NCBI RefSeq assembly: GCF_003867075.1
Contig: NZ_CP032544.1
Coordinates: 1,792,001-1,856,000, forward strand
Length of the DNA stretch: 64,000 nucleotides
Direction of reading: 5' to 3'
Source of the DNA: Tenacibaculum mesophilum
GTDB taxonomy: Bacteria; Bacteroidota; Bacteroidia; Flavobacteriales; Flavobacteriaceae
Each line of letters starts with the position of its first letter. Positions within the stretch are counted from its first letter, which is position 1. Under the pieces are notes generated by a model. The model was given only the letters and a program-made list of their open reading frames with translations. It was not told where the DNA came from and did not search any database. A program made the translations under genes and the position numbers. Below are positions 43,994 through 53,826 of this stretch, in pieces.

Positions 43994-45876
43994 AAAGAAG
44001 TTTCTTACTTATATTTTTAATTACTCTTATTGGAATTGTTTATATCTGTCGACTATTTCAATTACAAGTAGTACACGGAGGTGAACAAAGCCTAACCAAT
44101 AGTGCTACCATAAAAATTGAATACGATTATCCTGAACGTGGTTATATTTATGATCGTAATGGAAAATTGTTAGTCGCTAATCAATTATCTTACGATGTAA
44201 TGATTACTCCCAAAGAAGTAGAACCTTTAGACACTTTAGAATTCTGCTCTCTTTTAAAAATCGACAAGGAAGATTTTATAAAACGTTTTAAAAAAGCTGA
44301 AAACTATGCGCGATGGCTTCCTTCGGTATTTCTAAAACAACTAGCCAAAGAAGACTATGCTTTTTTACAAGAGAAACTACCTAAGTATAAAGGATTCTAT
44401 ATACAAAAACGTATTATCCGAAACTATCCTATAAAATCTGCAGCCAATGTACTCGGATTTATTAGCGAGGTAAACGAATATGTAGCTAAGAATAGTGATT
44501 ACTACGAACAAGGAGAATTAATTGGTAAGCTTGGTGTTGAAAAACAATATGAGAAAGAATTAAGAGGTATTAAAGGGAGAAAATACTTTAAAAGAAATAA
44601 CCTAAATAAAATTACTGGTTCTTATAAAGATGGAAAATATGACACACTTGCTGTAGCTGGTAAAGATTTAACATTAACTATTGATAGTGAGTTACAACAA
44701 TATGGAGAATTATTAATGTCTGGAAAAAGAGGAGGTATTGTTGCAATAGAACCTCAAACAGGCGAGATTTTAGCATTAGTAACCGCTCCTTCATATGACC
44801 CGAATTTATTAGTTGGAAGGCAACGCTCTCCTAACTCTGTAAAACTTTTTAACGACAGTATAAACATGCCAACTTTTGATAGAGGGCTGCAAGCAATGTA
44901 TGCTCCTGGTTCGCCTTTCAAAATCCTAACCGGTTTAATTGGCTTACAAGAAGGTGTGATTGATGAAAACTCAGGCTTTTATTGTAATCACGGATATCGC
45001 TACGGTAAACGACCAAATGCTTTTATGGGATGCCACTGTAGAATTGTTGGACGACCTGTACGTCTAAAAACTGCTATTGCTAAATCTTGTAATACTTATT
45101 TTGCTAACACCTACAGGAAAATTATAGACAACTATGAAAACCCAACAATAGGAACTAATGCTTGGAGTGAACATGCAAAAAGCTTTGGGTTAGGTAACTA
45201 TTTAGGTTACGATCTTCCTTCTGGTCAAAAAGGAAGAATACCAAATGGAAGATTTTACGACAGAAGTTACGATTTTAGATGGGGAGCTACTACAACAATT
45301 TCAAATGCCATTGGACAAGGTGAGGTAGAAACCACACCTATTCAGTTAGCAAACATGACTGCAGCTATTGCTAACAAGGGCTATTTTTACACCCCTCATA
45401 TTGTTAAGAAAATTGAAGATAAACCTAATCTTGATTCAATATATACAACTCCTAGAAAAACAACAGTTTCCCCTGAACATTTCCCTATTGCTATTGAGGC
45501 AATGTATGAAACATTTACCAGAGGTACAGCTAGATATAGTCAAGTTAAGGGAATAGATATTTGTGGGAAAACAGGAACGGTTGAAAACTTTATTAGAGTA
45601 AATAAGAAAAAAGTTCAGTTAACAGATCACTCTATTTTTATAGCCTTTGCTCCAAAAGAAAACCCCAAAATAGCCATAGCTATTTTTGTAGAAAACGGAG
45701 GATATGGATCTACAATTGCGGCCCCTATTACCAGCTTACTAATTGAAAAATACTTAAACAAATCTATATCAAGAAAACATCTTGAAAACCGTATGATTAA
45801 CCTAAGTCTTCAAGAAAGATATGACAATCAATTATTAATTCAAAAAAGCGATACTATTGCGACAGGAACGAAATAA
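43990..45876 (+). CDS. mrdA: Penicillin-binding protein 2 (MrdA), elongation transpeptidase
   Basis: A 628-residue class B PBP. It has an N-terminal anchor (about 4-20), a pedestal domain (GYIYDRNGKLLVANQLSYDVMITPKE) and the transpeptidase domain with the three active-site motifs: YAPGSPFKI (S-x-x-K, catalytic Ser), KSCNTYF (S-x-N) and CGKTGTVEN (K-T-G). It cross-links peptidoglycan of the side wall together with RodA, encoded next and overlapping by 20 bases. Confidence 0.95.
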   Translation: MKRSFLLIFLITLIGIVYICRLFQLQVVHGGEQSLTNSATIKIEYDYPERGYIYDRNGKLLVANQLSYDVMITPKEVEPLDTLEFCSLLKIDKEDFIKRFKKAENYARWLPSVFLKQLAKEDYAFLQEKLPKYKGFYIQKRIIRNYPIKSAANVLGFISEVNEYVAKNSDYYEQGELIGKLGVEKQYEKELRGIKGRKYFKRNNLNKITGSYKDGKYDTLAVAGKDLTLTIDSELQQYGELLMSGKRGGIVAIEPQTGEILALVTAPSYDPNLLVGRQRSPNSVKLFNDSINMPTFDRGLQAMYAPGSPFKILTGLIGLQEGVIDENSGFYCNHGYRYGKRPNAFMGCHCRIVGRPVRLKTAIAKSCNTYFANTYRKIIDNYENPTIGTNAWSEHAKSFGLGNYLGYDLPSGQKGRIPNGRFYDRSYDFRWGATTTISNAIGQGEVETTPIQLANMTAAIANKGYFYTPHIVKKIEDKPNLDSIYTTPRKTTVSPEHFPIAIEAMYETFTRGTARYSQVKGIDICGKTGTVENFIRVNKKKVQLTDHSIFIAFAPKENPKIAIAIFVENGGYGSTIAAPITSLLIEKYLNKSISRKHLENRMINLSLQERYDNQLLIQKSDTIATGTK

Positions 45877-47134
45877 TATTTTTGCTGGAGTCGACTGGCT
45901 ACTTGTTTTTCTCTATATACTATTAGTTGGTTTTGGATGGGTTAATATCTATGCTGCATCTTCTACAGAAGAATCGAGAGAAATTTTTGACTTTTCTACA
46001 AAATATGGCAAACAATTAATTTTTATAGGACTTAGTTTGCCAGTTATCATCTTCATCCTTTTTTTTAATTCAAAGTTTTACGAACAATTTTCCAGTGTTA
46101 TGTACATTTTTTCTCTGGTTTTATTAGCTGGAGTACTTGTATTTGGTAAAAAAATTAATGGGGCTACTTCTTGGTATAATTTTGGAGGTATAGGATTGCA
46201 ACCTTCTGAATTTGCAAAAGCTTTTACCGCACTAGCATTGGCTAAGCTAATGAGTGATCGTCAATACAATCTTAAACTAATAAAAAATCAGGCCAAAGCT
46301 TTTATAATTATCTTTTTACCAGCTTTTTTCATCGCATTACAACCCGACATGGGATCCGTACTAATATATTTCGCTTTCTTTTTTGTTTTAAACAGAGAAG
46401 GGCTTACGTTAGCATATATATTATTCGGAACAATTTCTATAATTCTATTCTTACTAACTATATATTTTGGAGCAAAGTGGGTTCTTATTTCATGTTTACT
46501 TGTAATAACACTTGTTGTTTTTTATGGAATCTATAGAAATAAGCGATTTTTTCGCTTCAATGTTATAAAAATAATTGGTTCTTACCTTTTTTCTATTTTT
46601 TTTATTTTGGGAATTAGTTATACTTATAATAATATATTAGGTCAACATCAAAAAGACAGGTTTGATATTTTATTAGGAAAAATACAAGACAACAAAGGTA
46701 TTGGCTATAACTCTTATCAATCTGAAAAAACAATTAGTTCTGGTGGTTTTTCTGGAAAAGGCTTTTTGCAGGGAGATAGAACTCAAGGCAACTTTGTTCC
46801 TGAACAGCACACAGATTATATATATAGTACCGTTGGTGAAGAATGGGGCTTTTTAGGGAGTTCTCTTGTCATAGTTTTATTTATGTTTTTGCTCTATAGG
46901 ATAATCTACTTATCAGAAACACAAACTAATAAATTTGCAAGAATATATGGCTATAGTGTAGCTTCTATTTTCTTTTTTCATATTATTGTTAATATTGGCA
47001 TGGTAATAGGGCTACTACCTACTGTAGGAATACCACTACCCTTTTTTAGTTATGGAGGATCATCTTTATGGGGATTCACCTTACTTCTATTCATTTTCAT
47101 TCGTTTAGATGCTCATAAAAAATATGATTGGTAA
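45857..47134 (+). CDS. rodA: Peptidoglycan polymerase RodA (SEDS family)
   Basis: A 425-residue polytopic SEDS protein. Conserved blocks include YNFGGIGLQPSEFAKAF, FIALQPDMGSVLIYFAFF (the region with the essential Asp), DYIYSTVGEEWGFLGS and VGIPLPFFSYGGSSLWG. It polymerises glycan strands with MrdA. It is last in the rod operon; no strong hairpin terminator follows. Confidence 0.95.
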   Translation: MRQERNNIFAGVDWLLVFLYILLVGFGWVNIYAASSTEESREIFDFSTKYGKQLIFIGLSLPVIIFILFFNSKFYEQFSSVMYIFSLVLLAGVLVFGKKINGATSWYNFGGIGLQPSEFAKAFTALALAKLMSDRQYNLKLIKNQAKAFIIIFLPAFFIALQPDMGSVLIYFAFFFVLNREGLTLAYILFGTISIILFLLTIYFGAKWVLISCLLVITLVVFYGIYRNKRFFRFNVIKIIGSYLFSIFFILGISYTYNNILGQHQKDRFDILLGKIQDNKGIGYNSYQSEKTISSGGFSGKGFLQGDRTQGNFVPEQHTDYIYSTVGEEWGFLGSSLVIVLFMFLLYRIIYLSETQTNKFARIYGYSVASIFFFHIIVNIGMVIGLLPTVGIPLPFFSYGGSSLWGFTLLLFIFIRLDAHKKYDW

Positions 47135-47840
47135 ACAAATTAAAACCATCTTTTTAAACATTAAAAAGAGAAATTGTAGTCCTTTTTACTTACTTAAAGA
47201 ATAAAAGTCAAATAATGGATCTCAAAAGTTGTTGTGGACTTGGATTTATAACATTATTTTTATTTCAAAACTGACTTTATTGGATTCATACAATTGATAG
47301 ATTATAGGTTCTCTTATCTGAACCAACATTGATAACATAAAATAAACAAAAATGTACTTCTCCTTTATTTTGAGGAGAAGAATGATATTCCAAAATAACT
47401 TTCCTTTGAAAAACTTATTTCAAACGGTTCCAATAAAGAAGTCATAATTCAAACTTTCACTTTTCGTGTAAGCGTGTTTATTTACATATTAGGGACTAAC
47501 GATAGATAGAAGAGATCATCTTAATAAATCGTGCATCAGAATTAGGATTTTGTAGTATAGGGAACTCATAGAAAAATAGAATTAGTTACTTTTTTAAAAG
47601 CACTTGTTTACCACATCAAGGATTACCACTCCATAGCAAATACGATAATTATTAATTATAATTTTATAAATAGGATTACCTAATGCTAGGACTAAATCTT
47701 TTAACACTAAAATAAAAGCGTTAAAAACATAATGTAGAGAGGTAAAAAAACAAAATTCTTCCTTTATAAATTAATAACAATCTTTGTATAAACACAATAA
47801 TTGTGAGTGCTACTAAATGGCTCTTTGTATTTAATATAAA
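47135..47840. other. Noncoding stretch of about 700 bp
   Basis: I found no convincing gene, RNA or repeat on either strand. Short frames are interrupted by many stops and do not resemble any family. It may be decayed insertion-sequence or prophage debris, but nothing visible proves it. Confidence 0.5.
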
Positions 47841-47874
47841 ATAAAAACGCTTCGATAAAAATATCGAAGCGTTT
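47841..47874 (-). terminator. Terminator of rpsT
   Basis: A 13-bp stem AAACGCTTCGATA / TATCGAAGCGTTT with a 4-nt loop, followed on the minus strand by a T-rich tail. It lies 24 bp after the rpsT stop. Confidence 0.85.
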
Positions 47875-47898
47875 AACTATTAACTAACCTTAAAACTC

Positions 47899-48150
47899 TT
47901 ATAAAGCGGCAATATGCTTAGCCAATTTAGACTTTAAATTTGCTGCTTTATTCTTATGAATAATGTTGTTCTTTGCTAACTTATCTAACATAGACACAAC
48001 AGTCGAAAACATTCCTTCTGCTTCCTTCTTATCTTCAGTAGCTCTTAATTTCCTAACAGCATTACGAGTTGTTTTATGCTGATACTTATTTCTTAAGCGC
48101 TTTGCTTCGTTACTTCTAATTCTCTTTAATGCTGACTTATGATTTGCCAT
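47899..48150 (-). CDS. rpsT: 30S ribosomal protein S20
   Basis: An 83-residue, very basic helical protein: [30 protein letters not shown] and the ending [20 protein letters not shown]. These are diagnostic for bacterial S20, which binds 16S rRNA early in 30S assembly. It follows two tRNA-Glu genes on the same strand and may be co-transcribed with them. Confidence 0.97.
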   Translation of the reverse strand: MANHKSALKRIRSNEAKRLRNKYQHKTTRNAVRKLRATEDKKEAEGMFSTVVSMLDKLAKNNIIHKNKAANLKSKLAKHIAAL

Positions 48151-48184
48151 TCTATTAATACGTTAATTGTTTATAAAAAACTTG

Positions 48185-48256
48185 TAGTCCGTACGGGAAT
48201 CGAACCCGTGTTACCAGGATGAAAACCTGGCGTCCTAACCCCTAGACGAACGGACC
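48185..48256 (-). tRNA. tRNA-Glu (anticodon UUC), copy 1
   Basis: A 72-nt cloverleaf on the minus strand: acceptor GGTCCGT / ACGGACT, anticodon stem CCAGG / CCTGG with loop TTTTCAT (anticodon TTC), T loop GGTTCGATTCC. CCA is not encoded. It is the downstream of two identical tandem copies. Confidence 0.96.
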
Positions 48257-48281
48257 AAAACAATCGTTCTGATTGCGGGTG

Positions 48282-48311
48282 CAAATATACAATTATTTTT
48301 GTTATCTGCAA
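48282..48311 (-). promoter_or_regulatory. Promoter of tRNA-Glu copy 1
   Basis: On the minus strand, TTG (48309-48311), a 19-bp spacer, then TATATTTG (48282-48289), matching the flavobacterial consensus. The copy therefore has its own promoter. Confidence 0.7.
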
Positions 48312-48365
48312 CTAAATTTATTTTTATTTTATTTATTTCAAAAAAAAACAAATAAAAAGAACTTG

Positions 48366-48437
48366 TAGTCCGTACGGGAATCGAACCCGTGTTACCAGGA
48401 TGAAAACCTGGCGTCCTAACCCCTAGACGAACGGACC
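48366..48437 (-). tRNA. tRNA-Glu (anticodon UUC), copy 2
   Basis: Identical in sequence to the copy at 48185-48256, with 72 nt and TTC anticodon. The repeat also covers the flanks (CTTGTAGTCC on one side, GGACCAAAACAATC and a GATTGCGGGTGCAAATATA block on the other), so the unit with its promoter has been duplicated. Confidence 0.96.
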
Positions 48438-48464
48438 AAAACAATCTTTTTGCGATTGCGGGTG

Positions 48465-48494
48465 CAAATATAAAAACTGTTTTTTATTACACAA
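48465..48494 (-). promoter_or_regulatory. Promoter of tRNA-Glu copy 2
   Basis: On the minus strand, TTG (48492-48494), 19-bp spacer, TATATTTG (48465-48472). Same geometry as the promoter of the other copy. Confidence 0.7.
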
Positions 48495-48511
48495 AGCTTT
48501 TTTTTATTTTT

Positions 48512-49990
48512 TTAATATGCTTTTGCAAAAAATACTCTTTTTGTTGATGGTTTTCCTGTTAACACACATACTCCATTCTCTTCTTTTACATCATTAGGAA
48601 TACATCTTATTGTAGCTTTTGTTAACTCCTTTATCTTATCTTCTGTTTCAATTGTACCATCCCAATGTGCTGATACAAACCCTCCTTTATTTTCTATCAC
48701 ATCTTTAAACTCTTCAAAAGAGTTTACTTCCGTAATATGATCGTTTCTGTAAATTAATGCTCTATTATATAAGTTCTTTTGAATTTCTTCTAATAAATTA
48801 GCTACAATATCTACCACCTCATCTCTAGAGACTGTTTGTTTCTCAAAAGTATCACGACGCGCTACTTCTACTGTTCCATTTTCTAAATCTCTTTTTCCCA
48901 TTGCAACTCGTACGGGAACACCTTTTAATTCATACTCAGCAAACTTAGCACCTGGTCTAAAAGTGTCTCTATCGTCAAATTTTACTGATATTCCTTTAGC
49001 TCGTAATTCTTTTACAATTACATCTACTTTTTCAGAAATAGCATTTAATTGTTCCTCTCCTTTATATATAGGTACAATTACAACTTGAATTGGCGCTAGC
49101 TTTGGAGGTAGTACTAAACCAGCATCATCAGAGTGTGTCATTATCAATCCACCTATTAAACGTGTTGATACCCCCCAAGAAGTAGCCCATACATATTCTT
49201 GTTTTCCTTCTTTCGAGGTATACTTTACGTCAAATGCCTTAGCAAAATTTTGCCCTAAAAAGTGTGAAGTTCCAGCTTGTAATGCTTTACCATCTTGCAT
49301 TAAAGCTTCTATTGTTAAGGTATCATCTGCCCCAGCAAAACGTTCACTCTCACTTTTAGCTCCTTTAACAACAGGCATTGCCATAAAGTTCTCAGCAAAA
49401 GTTGCATACACCTCTTGCATTTGCTTTGCTTCAGCTATTGCTTCTGCCTTTGTTGCATGTGCTGTGTGACCTTCTTGCCATAAAAACTCAGCAGTACGTA
49501 AGAATAAACGTGTACGCATTTCCCATCTTACAACATTTGCCCATTGATTTACTAGCAATGGTAAATCTCTGTGTGATTGAATCCATCCTTTATAAGTATT
49601 CCAAATAATTGCTTCAGATGTCGGTCGAACGACTAACTCTTCTTCCAATTTAGCCTCAGGATCTACACGTAGCTTTCCTTCATTATCTGGGTCATTTTGT
49701 AATCGGTAATGTGTAACTACCGCACATTCTTTTGCAAATCCTTCAGCATTCTTTTCTTCTGCTTCAAACAAACTTTTGGGCACAAAAAGAGGAAAATAAG
49801 CATTTTGATGTCCTGTTTCTTTAAACATTCTATCTAATTCTTTTTGCATGTTCTCCCAAATTGCAAATCCGTAGGGCTTAATTACCATGCAACCTCTTAC
49901 TGCTGAATTCTCAGCTAAATCAGCTTTTACAATCAATTCGTTATACCATTTAGAGTAATCTTCGGCTCTTTTTGTTAAATGTTTGCTCAT
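48512..49990 (-). CDS. proS: Prolyl-tRNA synthetase (archaeal/eukaryotic-type ProRS)
   Basis: A 492-residue class II synthetase of the short, eukaryote-like type without the editing insertion. Motif 2 is [24 protein letters not shown], the HSDD block ([23 protein letters not shown]) leads into the anticodon-binding domain, and the C-terminal zinc-like domain is reduced. It charges tRNA-Pro. I start at ATG 49990 ([20 protein letters not shown]), not at the TTG two codons upstream. A promoter lies just upstream. Confidence 0.96.
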   Translation of the reverse strand: MSKHLTKRAEDYSKWYNELIVKADLAENSAVRGCMVIKPYGFAIWENMQKELDRMFKETGHQNAYFPLFVPKSLFEAEEKNAEGFAKECAVVTHYRLQNDPDNEGKLRVDPEAKLEEELVVRPTSEAIIWNTYKGWIQSHRDLPLLVNQWANVVRWEMRTRLFLRTAEFLWQEGHTAHATKAEAIAEAKQMQEVYATFAENFMAMPVVKGAKSESERFAGADDTLTIEALMQDGKALQAGTSHFLGQNFAKAFDVKYTSKEGKQEYVWATSWGVSTRLIGGLIMTHSDDAGLVLPPKLAPIQVVIVPIYKGEEQLNAISEKVDVIVKELRAKGISVKFDDRDTFRPGAKFAEYELKGVPVRVAMGKRDLENGTVEVARRDTFEKQTVSRDEVVDIVANLLEEIQKNLYNRALIYRNDHITEVNSFEEFKDVIENKGGFVSAHWDGTIETEDKIKELTKATIRCIPNDVKEENGVCVLTGKPSTKRVFFAKAY

Positions 49991-50042
49991 AATCAAAAGT
50001 TTGGCATAAATATTGTTATTTTTTATGCGTAAATTGTATCTG

Positions 50043-50073
50043 CAAAACTACATTAAAAAGGTAACAAGCCCAA
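50043..50073 (-). promoter_or_regulatory. proS promoter
   Basis: On the minus strand, TTG (50071-50073), 20-bp spacer, TAGTTTTG (50043-50050). Matches the flavobacterial consensus and lies 53 bp before the proS ATG. Confidence 0.6.
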
Positions 50074-50135
50074 CAAAGAACTAATTTTTTGCAGCTCATA
50101 AAAAAACAATTTACTTTAACATAAAATAAAAAGTC

Positions 50136-51368
50136 ATGAAGCTACATTACACCAAAACCAAACTCTCTTTTTATACCTTATCATTTTTGATAGCAGCTAC
50201 CTTTATATCTTGTGGTTCTGCGCAAACGGTTACTGGTAGTGATGACGGTATTTATGCTGATGAAATAGAACAACCACAAAGTAAAGTAGTTGTTACTGAT
50301 GATCGTGCATATGATAAATATCAAGAAAATTATTTTACCAAAGAAGTGGAACGTTTAGACGCTTTAAATGGTACTGATATTTTTACTGATATAGAAAATT
50401 ATAAGTCTGAAAACGATGATTCTTATAATGATGAAGATATTATTTATGAAGAAGAACCTGAAACAAGAATTACATACAATGGTAATGAACCATGGGGTTA
50501 TTCTGACAATAATGATGTAGTTATAAATATTAATACTTATCCAAGATGGGGTTATTACAACGATTGGTATTGGAATTATGGCTATGATTATTACAGACCT
50601 TGGTGGGGGCCTCGTTACTATGGTGGTTGGGCATATAACTCTCACTGGCACCCTTACCACTGGAACTCTGGGTTTTATGTAGGTTTAGGAGGAGGTTTCT
50701 ATAACTCTTACTGGAACTCTCCGTATTACAGGTACAACCATTACAGACCATATAGATACTATAATAATCGCTATTATAGACGTCCTTACAGAGGTGCCAA
50801 CTACTATAGAAGTCACAGAACTGCAACAACTTCTAGAAGAGGTTATACTACAGGTCGTAGAGGAACTACCACTTCTAGACGTTCTTCTGATGTTTACAGA
50901 AGAAGTAATAGTAGAACTTATCGTAACAACAGAAATACTCGTTCTACAAGAAACACGAGAAGCTATAATACCAGAAGAGGCAGCAACTCTAACAATAGAA
51001 GTATAAAACGATCAACTAGAACAAGAAGTTATAATTCTAACGGTAGTAGATCTACCCGTAGTTATAGAAGTACGCCTCGCTCAACAAGGAGTTCAAGAGA
51101 ATATTCTACTAGAAATCATAGAGCTTCCAATAATGACGGTGTTCGTAAATCTTCATCAGTTAGAAACTCTAGAAGCTATACCAAGAGAAACCAATATTCT
51201 AATAGATCTGTTAGAAAGTCGTATTCTCCAAGAAACTCTAAAAGTTATTCAAAACCTTCTAGAAATTCTCGTAGTTACTCTGCTCCATCAAGAAGTACAA
51301 GAAGTTCTTCTTCTACCAGAAGCTCAAGAGGAAGTAACAGAAGCTCATCAAGAAGCTCTAGAAGATAA
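50136..51368 (+). CDS. Lipoprotein with Tyr/Trp/Gly-rich and Arg/Ser-rich low-complexity regions
   Basis: A 410-residue protein with a lipoprotein signal (SFLIAATFISCGSAQT, Cys26). Residues 27-120 are acidic. About 135-230 are extremely rich in Tyr, Trp, Gly, Asn and Arg (RWGYYNDWYWNYGYDYYRPW). The final 180 residues are almost only Arg, Ser, Thr, Asn and Tyr in short imperfect repeats (NSRSY, TRSTRSS). The net charge is strongly positive, so binding to DNA, LPS or polysaccharide at the surface is conceivable. No family-based function. A porin gene follows 46 bp downstream and may be co-transcribed. Confidence 0.75.
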   Translation: MKLHYTKTKLSFYTLSFLIAATFISCGSAQTVTGSDDGIYADEIEQPQSKVVVTDDRAYDKYQENYFTKEVERLDALNGTDIFTDIENYKSENDDSYNDEDIIYEEEPETRITYNGNEPWGYSDNNDVVININTYPRWGYYNDWYWNYGYDYYRPWWGPRYYGGWAYNSHWHPYHWNSGFYVGLGGGFYNSYWNSPYYRYNHYRPYRYYNNRYYRRPYRGANYYRSHRTATTSRRGYTTGRRGTTTSRRSSDVYRRSNSRTYRNNRNTRSTRNTRSYNTRRGSNSNNRSIKRSTRTRSYNSNGSRSTRSYRSTPRSTRSSREYSTRNHRASNNDGVRKSSSVRNSRSYTKRNQYSNRSVRKSYSPRNSKSYSKPSRNSRSYSAPSRSTRSSSSTRSSRGSNRSSSRSSRR

Positions 51369-51414
51369 TCTTGCATCAAAATTTCAAGATAAGTTTTAAC
51401 GAATTAATGAAAAA

Positions 51415-52809
51415 ATGAAAAGAATTTTAACTTTCGCGATAATTATCGCTAGTACGTATACTGCCTACTCGCAATCTTTGGGCTACAATGATTTAGGAAT
51501 CTTATTTTCAAGAGACAATAATTATGGAACTGCTCGTTTTGAAGCAATGAGTGGAGCCTTTGGAGCATTAGGTGGAGACATATCTTCTTTTGGTATTAAC
51601 CCAGCTGGTAGTGCCGTTGCCATTAAAAGTACTTTTGGGGTAACTTTAGGTAATAGAAACACTACATATACAGCTAAGTATTACGGAAACACAACAGAAA
51701 CAGAAGATGATTTTTTTAACATTACCCAAGCTGGTGGTATTTTATCTTTTGACTCTGCTCATAACTCTGACTGGAACCGTTTTGCATTAACCTTTAACTA
51801 TAGATTAAAAAGTGATTTTGAAGGTTTGTTTTCTTCACAAGGTAATAGTGGTCAGGCATTATTCAATGAACATCCTGATGATATTACCAATCAGTACGAC
51901 AATGGACAAGAACAACGTTTTTTTAATTCTACCTACGGAGAGAGTAGCATTTTTGAGATGGGATTCTCTGCTGTACATCTAAACAAATTATATGCAGGAG
52001 CTAGTATAAAGTTTCATAACTTAAGCTTTGGTCAAGTTACAGAACTTAGAGAAGTTAATGAAGATAATAATGGTAACACATTAAACGCTTTTAATGTTCA
52101 AGATAGTTACTTTGAAGGTAGCGGAGTATCTTTTAGTGCTGGTTTTATTTACAAAGTAAATCAAAGCTTCCGTTTCGGGTTAGCTTATGAGACTCCAACA
52201 TGGTATAATGAAGTTTTTGAAGACAGCAACTTAAACGTCTTCGACCCGAATGACTCTAGATATGATGATTGGATAGGTTACACTGAAATTTCAGCAACAA
52301 ACCAAAATACCGATGTTAACAGTGGCGAAGAATTTAACTCAAACATTTTCAGACTAAGAACACCAAGTAAACTTACAGCCAGTGCAGCATTTGTTTTTGG
52401 TAAACAGGGTTTAATAAGTGCTGACTATACTTATAAAGATTACAGTGGCACAAAATATAGAGAGAACGCCCCTTATTTTATAGAAACTAATCAAAACTTT
52501 GATAATGATTTCAAAGGTACTCATTCCTTAAACATTGGTACTGAGTGGCGTTTTGACAAAATGAGTGTTCGTGGTGGTTATCATTATGAAGAAAGCCCTT
52601 ATAAAAATGCTCTAGACGGTGATAATATTTCTGGATTTTCATTAGGACTTGGTTATAATTTCGGAAACGTTAAGTTTGATTTATCATATACTAACTCAGA
52701 AAACAACAGTCCGTACCATATTTATAACTCAACTGCTGTAAATGTAGATCCTATTGAATTAACAACCGATACTTCTAGAATCTCTGGAACAATTACTTTT
52801 AGTTTATAA
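51415..52809 (+). CDS. OmpP1/FadL/TodX-family outer-membrane protein
   Basis: A 464-residue beta-barrel protein. After a signal peptide (1-20, ending AYS) the mature N-terminus QSLGYNDLGILFSRDNNYGTARFEAMSGAFGALGGDISSFGINPAGSAV is typical of the Bacteroidota branch often labelled 'hemin receptor'. The family transports hydrophobic substrates such as fatty acids; the substrate here is unknown. It ends TITFSL with a terminal aromatic-type strand and a strong terminator follows. Confidence 0.85.
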   Translation: MKRILTFAIIIASTYTAYSQSLGYNDLGILFSRDNNYGTARFEAMSGAFGALGGDISSFGINPAGSAVAIKSTFGVTLGNRNTTYTAKYYGNTTETEDDFFNITQAGGILSFDSAHNSDWNRFALTFNYRLKSDFEGLFSSQGNSGQALFNEHPDDITNQYDNGQEQRFFNSTYGESSIFEMGFSAVHLNKLYAGASIKFHNLSFGQVTELREVNEDNNGNTLNAFNVQDSYFEGSGVSFSAGFIYKVNQSFRFGLAYETPTWYNEVFEDSNLNVFDPNDSRYDDWIGYTEISATNQNTDVNSGEEFNSNIFRLRTPSKLTASAAFVFGKQGLISADYTYKDYSGTKYRENAPYFIETNQNFDNDFKGTHSLNIGTEWRFDKMSVRGGYHYEESPYKNALDGDNISGFSLGLGYNFGNVKFDLSYTNSENNSPYHIYNSTAVNVDPIELTTDTSRISGTITFSL

Positions 52810-52827
52810 TTCATAAAAAACATATAT

Positions 52828-52855
52828 AAAAAGTCCTGCTATAGCAGGACTTTTT
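52828..52855. terminator. Terminator after the OmpP1/FadL-family gene
   Basis: A 13-bp stem AAAAAGTCCTGCT / AGCAGGACTTTTT with a 2-nt gap (AT) at the top, so the real loop includes neighbouring bases. A T run follows on the plus strand. Confidence 0.85.
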
Positions 52856-52882
52856 ATATATACATATCTCAGTTTTTTACCG

Positions 52883-52890
52883 TAATTTTG
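52883..52890 (+). promoter_or_regulatory. Candidate -7 box for nifU-like gene
   Basis: TAATTTTG matches TAnnTTTG and ends 17 bp before the ATG of the NifU-family gene; a short leader is expected. Confidence 0.5.
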
Positions 52891-52907
52891 CTTCTTATTT
52901 ACAACTT

Positions 52908-53801
52908 ATGAGTTCAATAAAAATAAACATACAAGAAACTAATAACGAAACCATTCTAAAATTTGTTAGTAACAAAATATTAGTAAACGGTGGTAGTTAT
53001 GAATATAATAATATAGACGAGGCTAAAAACTCTCCGTTAGCACAACAGCTATTTTATCTTCCTTTTGTAAAGAAGGTATTAGTTACAGCTAACTTCATTG
53101 CTATTCAACGATACGATATTGTTGAATGGAGCGATGTTGAAGAAGAGGTTCGCGAGCAAATAGAAGCTTACATCCAAGATGGTAATTCTGTAGTAAAAGA
53201 AGAAACTACCAAAAAAGATGCTGTTGAAGTATATGCTGAAGTTACACCAAACCCTGCTGTAATGAAATTCGGAACCAACAAAGCTTTAACACAAACTGAT
53301 GTTGAGTATACAAATATTGAAGAAGCAAGCAAATCTTCTCCTTTAGCACAAGCATTATTTAGTTTTCCTTTTGTAAAAGAGATTTTTATTTCTGAAAACT
53401 ACATTTCAATCACCAAATACGACATGATTGATTGGAATGAAGTATACCAAGAAGTACGTACTTTTATTCGTAGTTATATACAGGAAGGCAAAAAAATTAT
53501 ATCTGAATTACCAAAACAGCAAACTAAGCAAAACGTTGAAGTTCCTAAAGAGAATTTAACTGATACTGAAGCTAAAATTGTTGATATTTTGGATGAATAT
53601 ATAAAGCCTGCCGTAGCCTCTGATGGTGGTAATATTGCTTTTCAAGCATATGATGCTAATAGCAAAAGAGTAAGCGTTATTTTACAAGGAGCTTGTAGTG
53701 GCTGTCCATCATCAACAGTAACATTAAAAAACGGTATTGAAACTATGCTTAAAGAAATGTTACCTAATCAAATTAATGAAGTAGTTGCCATTAATGGGTA
53801 A
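52908..53801 (+). CDS. NifU-family Fe-S cluster scaffold protein (Nfu)
   Basis: A 297-residue scaffold protein. Two Nfu N-terminal domains stand in tandem (about 2-90 and 108-195; both contain an SPLAQ.LF..PFVK segment). The C-terminal NifU domain is about 215-297 with the cluster-binding GACSGCPSSTVTLKNGIE (CxxC). It holds a transient Fe-S cluster for delivery to target proteins. The double N-domain is common in Bacteroidota. Confidence 0.92.
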   Translation: MSSIKINIQETNNETILKFVSNKILVNGGSYEYNNIDEAKNSPLAQQLFYLPFVKKVLVTANFIAIQRYDIVEWSDVEEEVREQIEAYIQDGNSVVKEETTKKDAVEVYAEVTPNPAVMKFGTNKALTQTDVEYTNIEEASKSSPLAQALFSFPFVKEIFISENYISITKYDMIDWNEVYQEVRTFIRSYIQEGKKIISELPKQQTKQNVEVPKENLTDTEAKIVDILDEYIKPAVASDGGNIAFQAYDANSKRVSVILQGACSGCPSSTVTLKNGIETMLKEMLPNQINEVVAING

Positions 53802-53826
53802 TTTACCGTAAACCTAACAAAAACAT

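Noticed and set aside
47135..47840. Insertion-sequence remnant or CRISPR-like array in the long gap
   Set aside because: No transposase fragments, terminal inverted repeats or regularly spaced repeats could be found by eye.
48235..48444. 69-codon open frame on the minus strand overlapping both tRNA-Glu genes
   Set aside because: It is a translation of tRNA sequence and the spacer between the copies.
50530..50829. Long antisense and alternative frames within the Arg/Ser-rich lipoprotein gene
   Set aside because: Repetitive, codon-biased DNA leaves several frames open; only the plus-strand frame with a lipoprotein signal makes sense.
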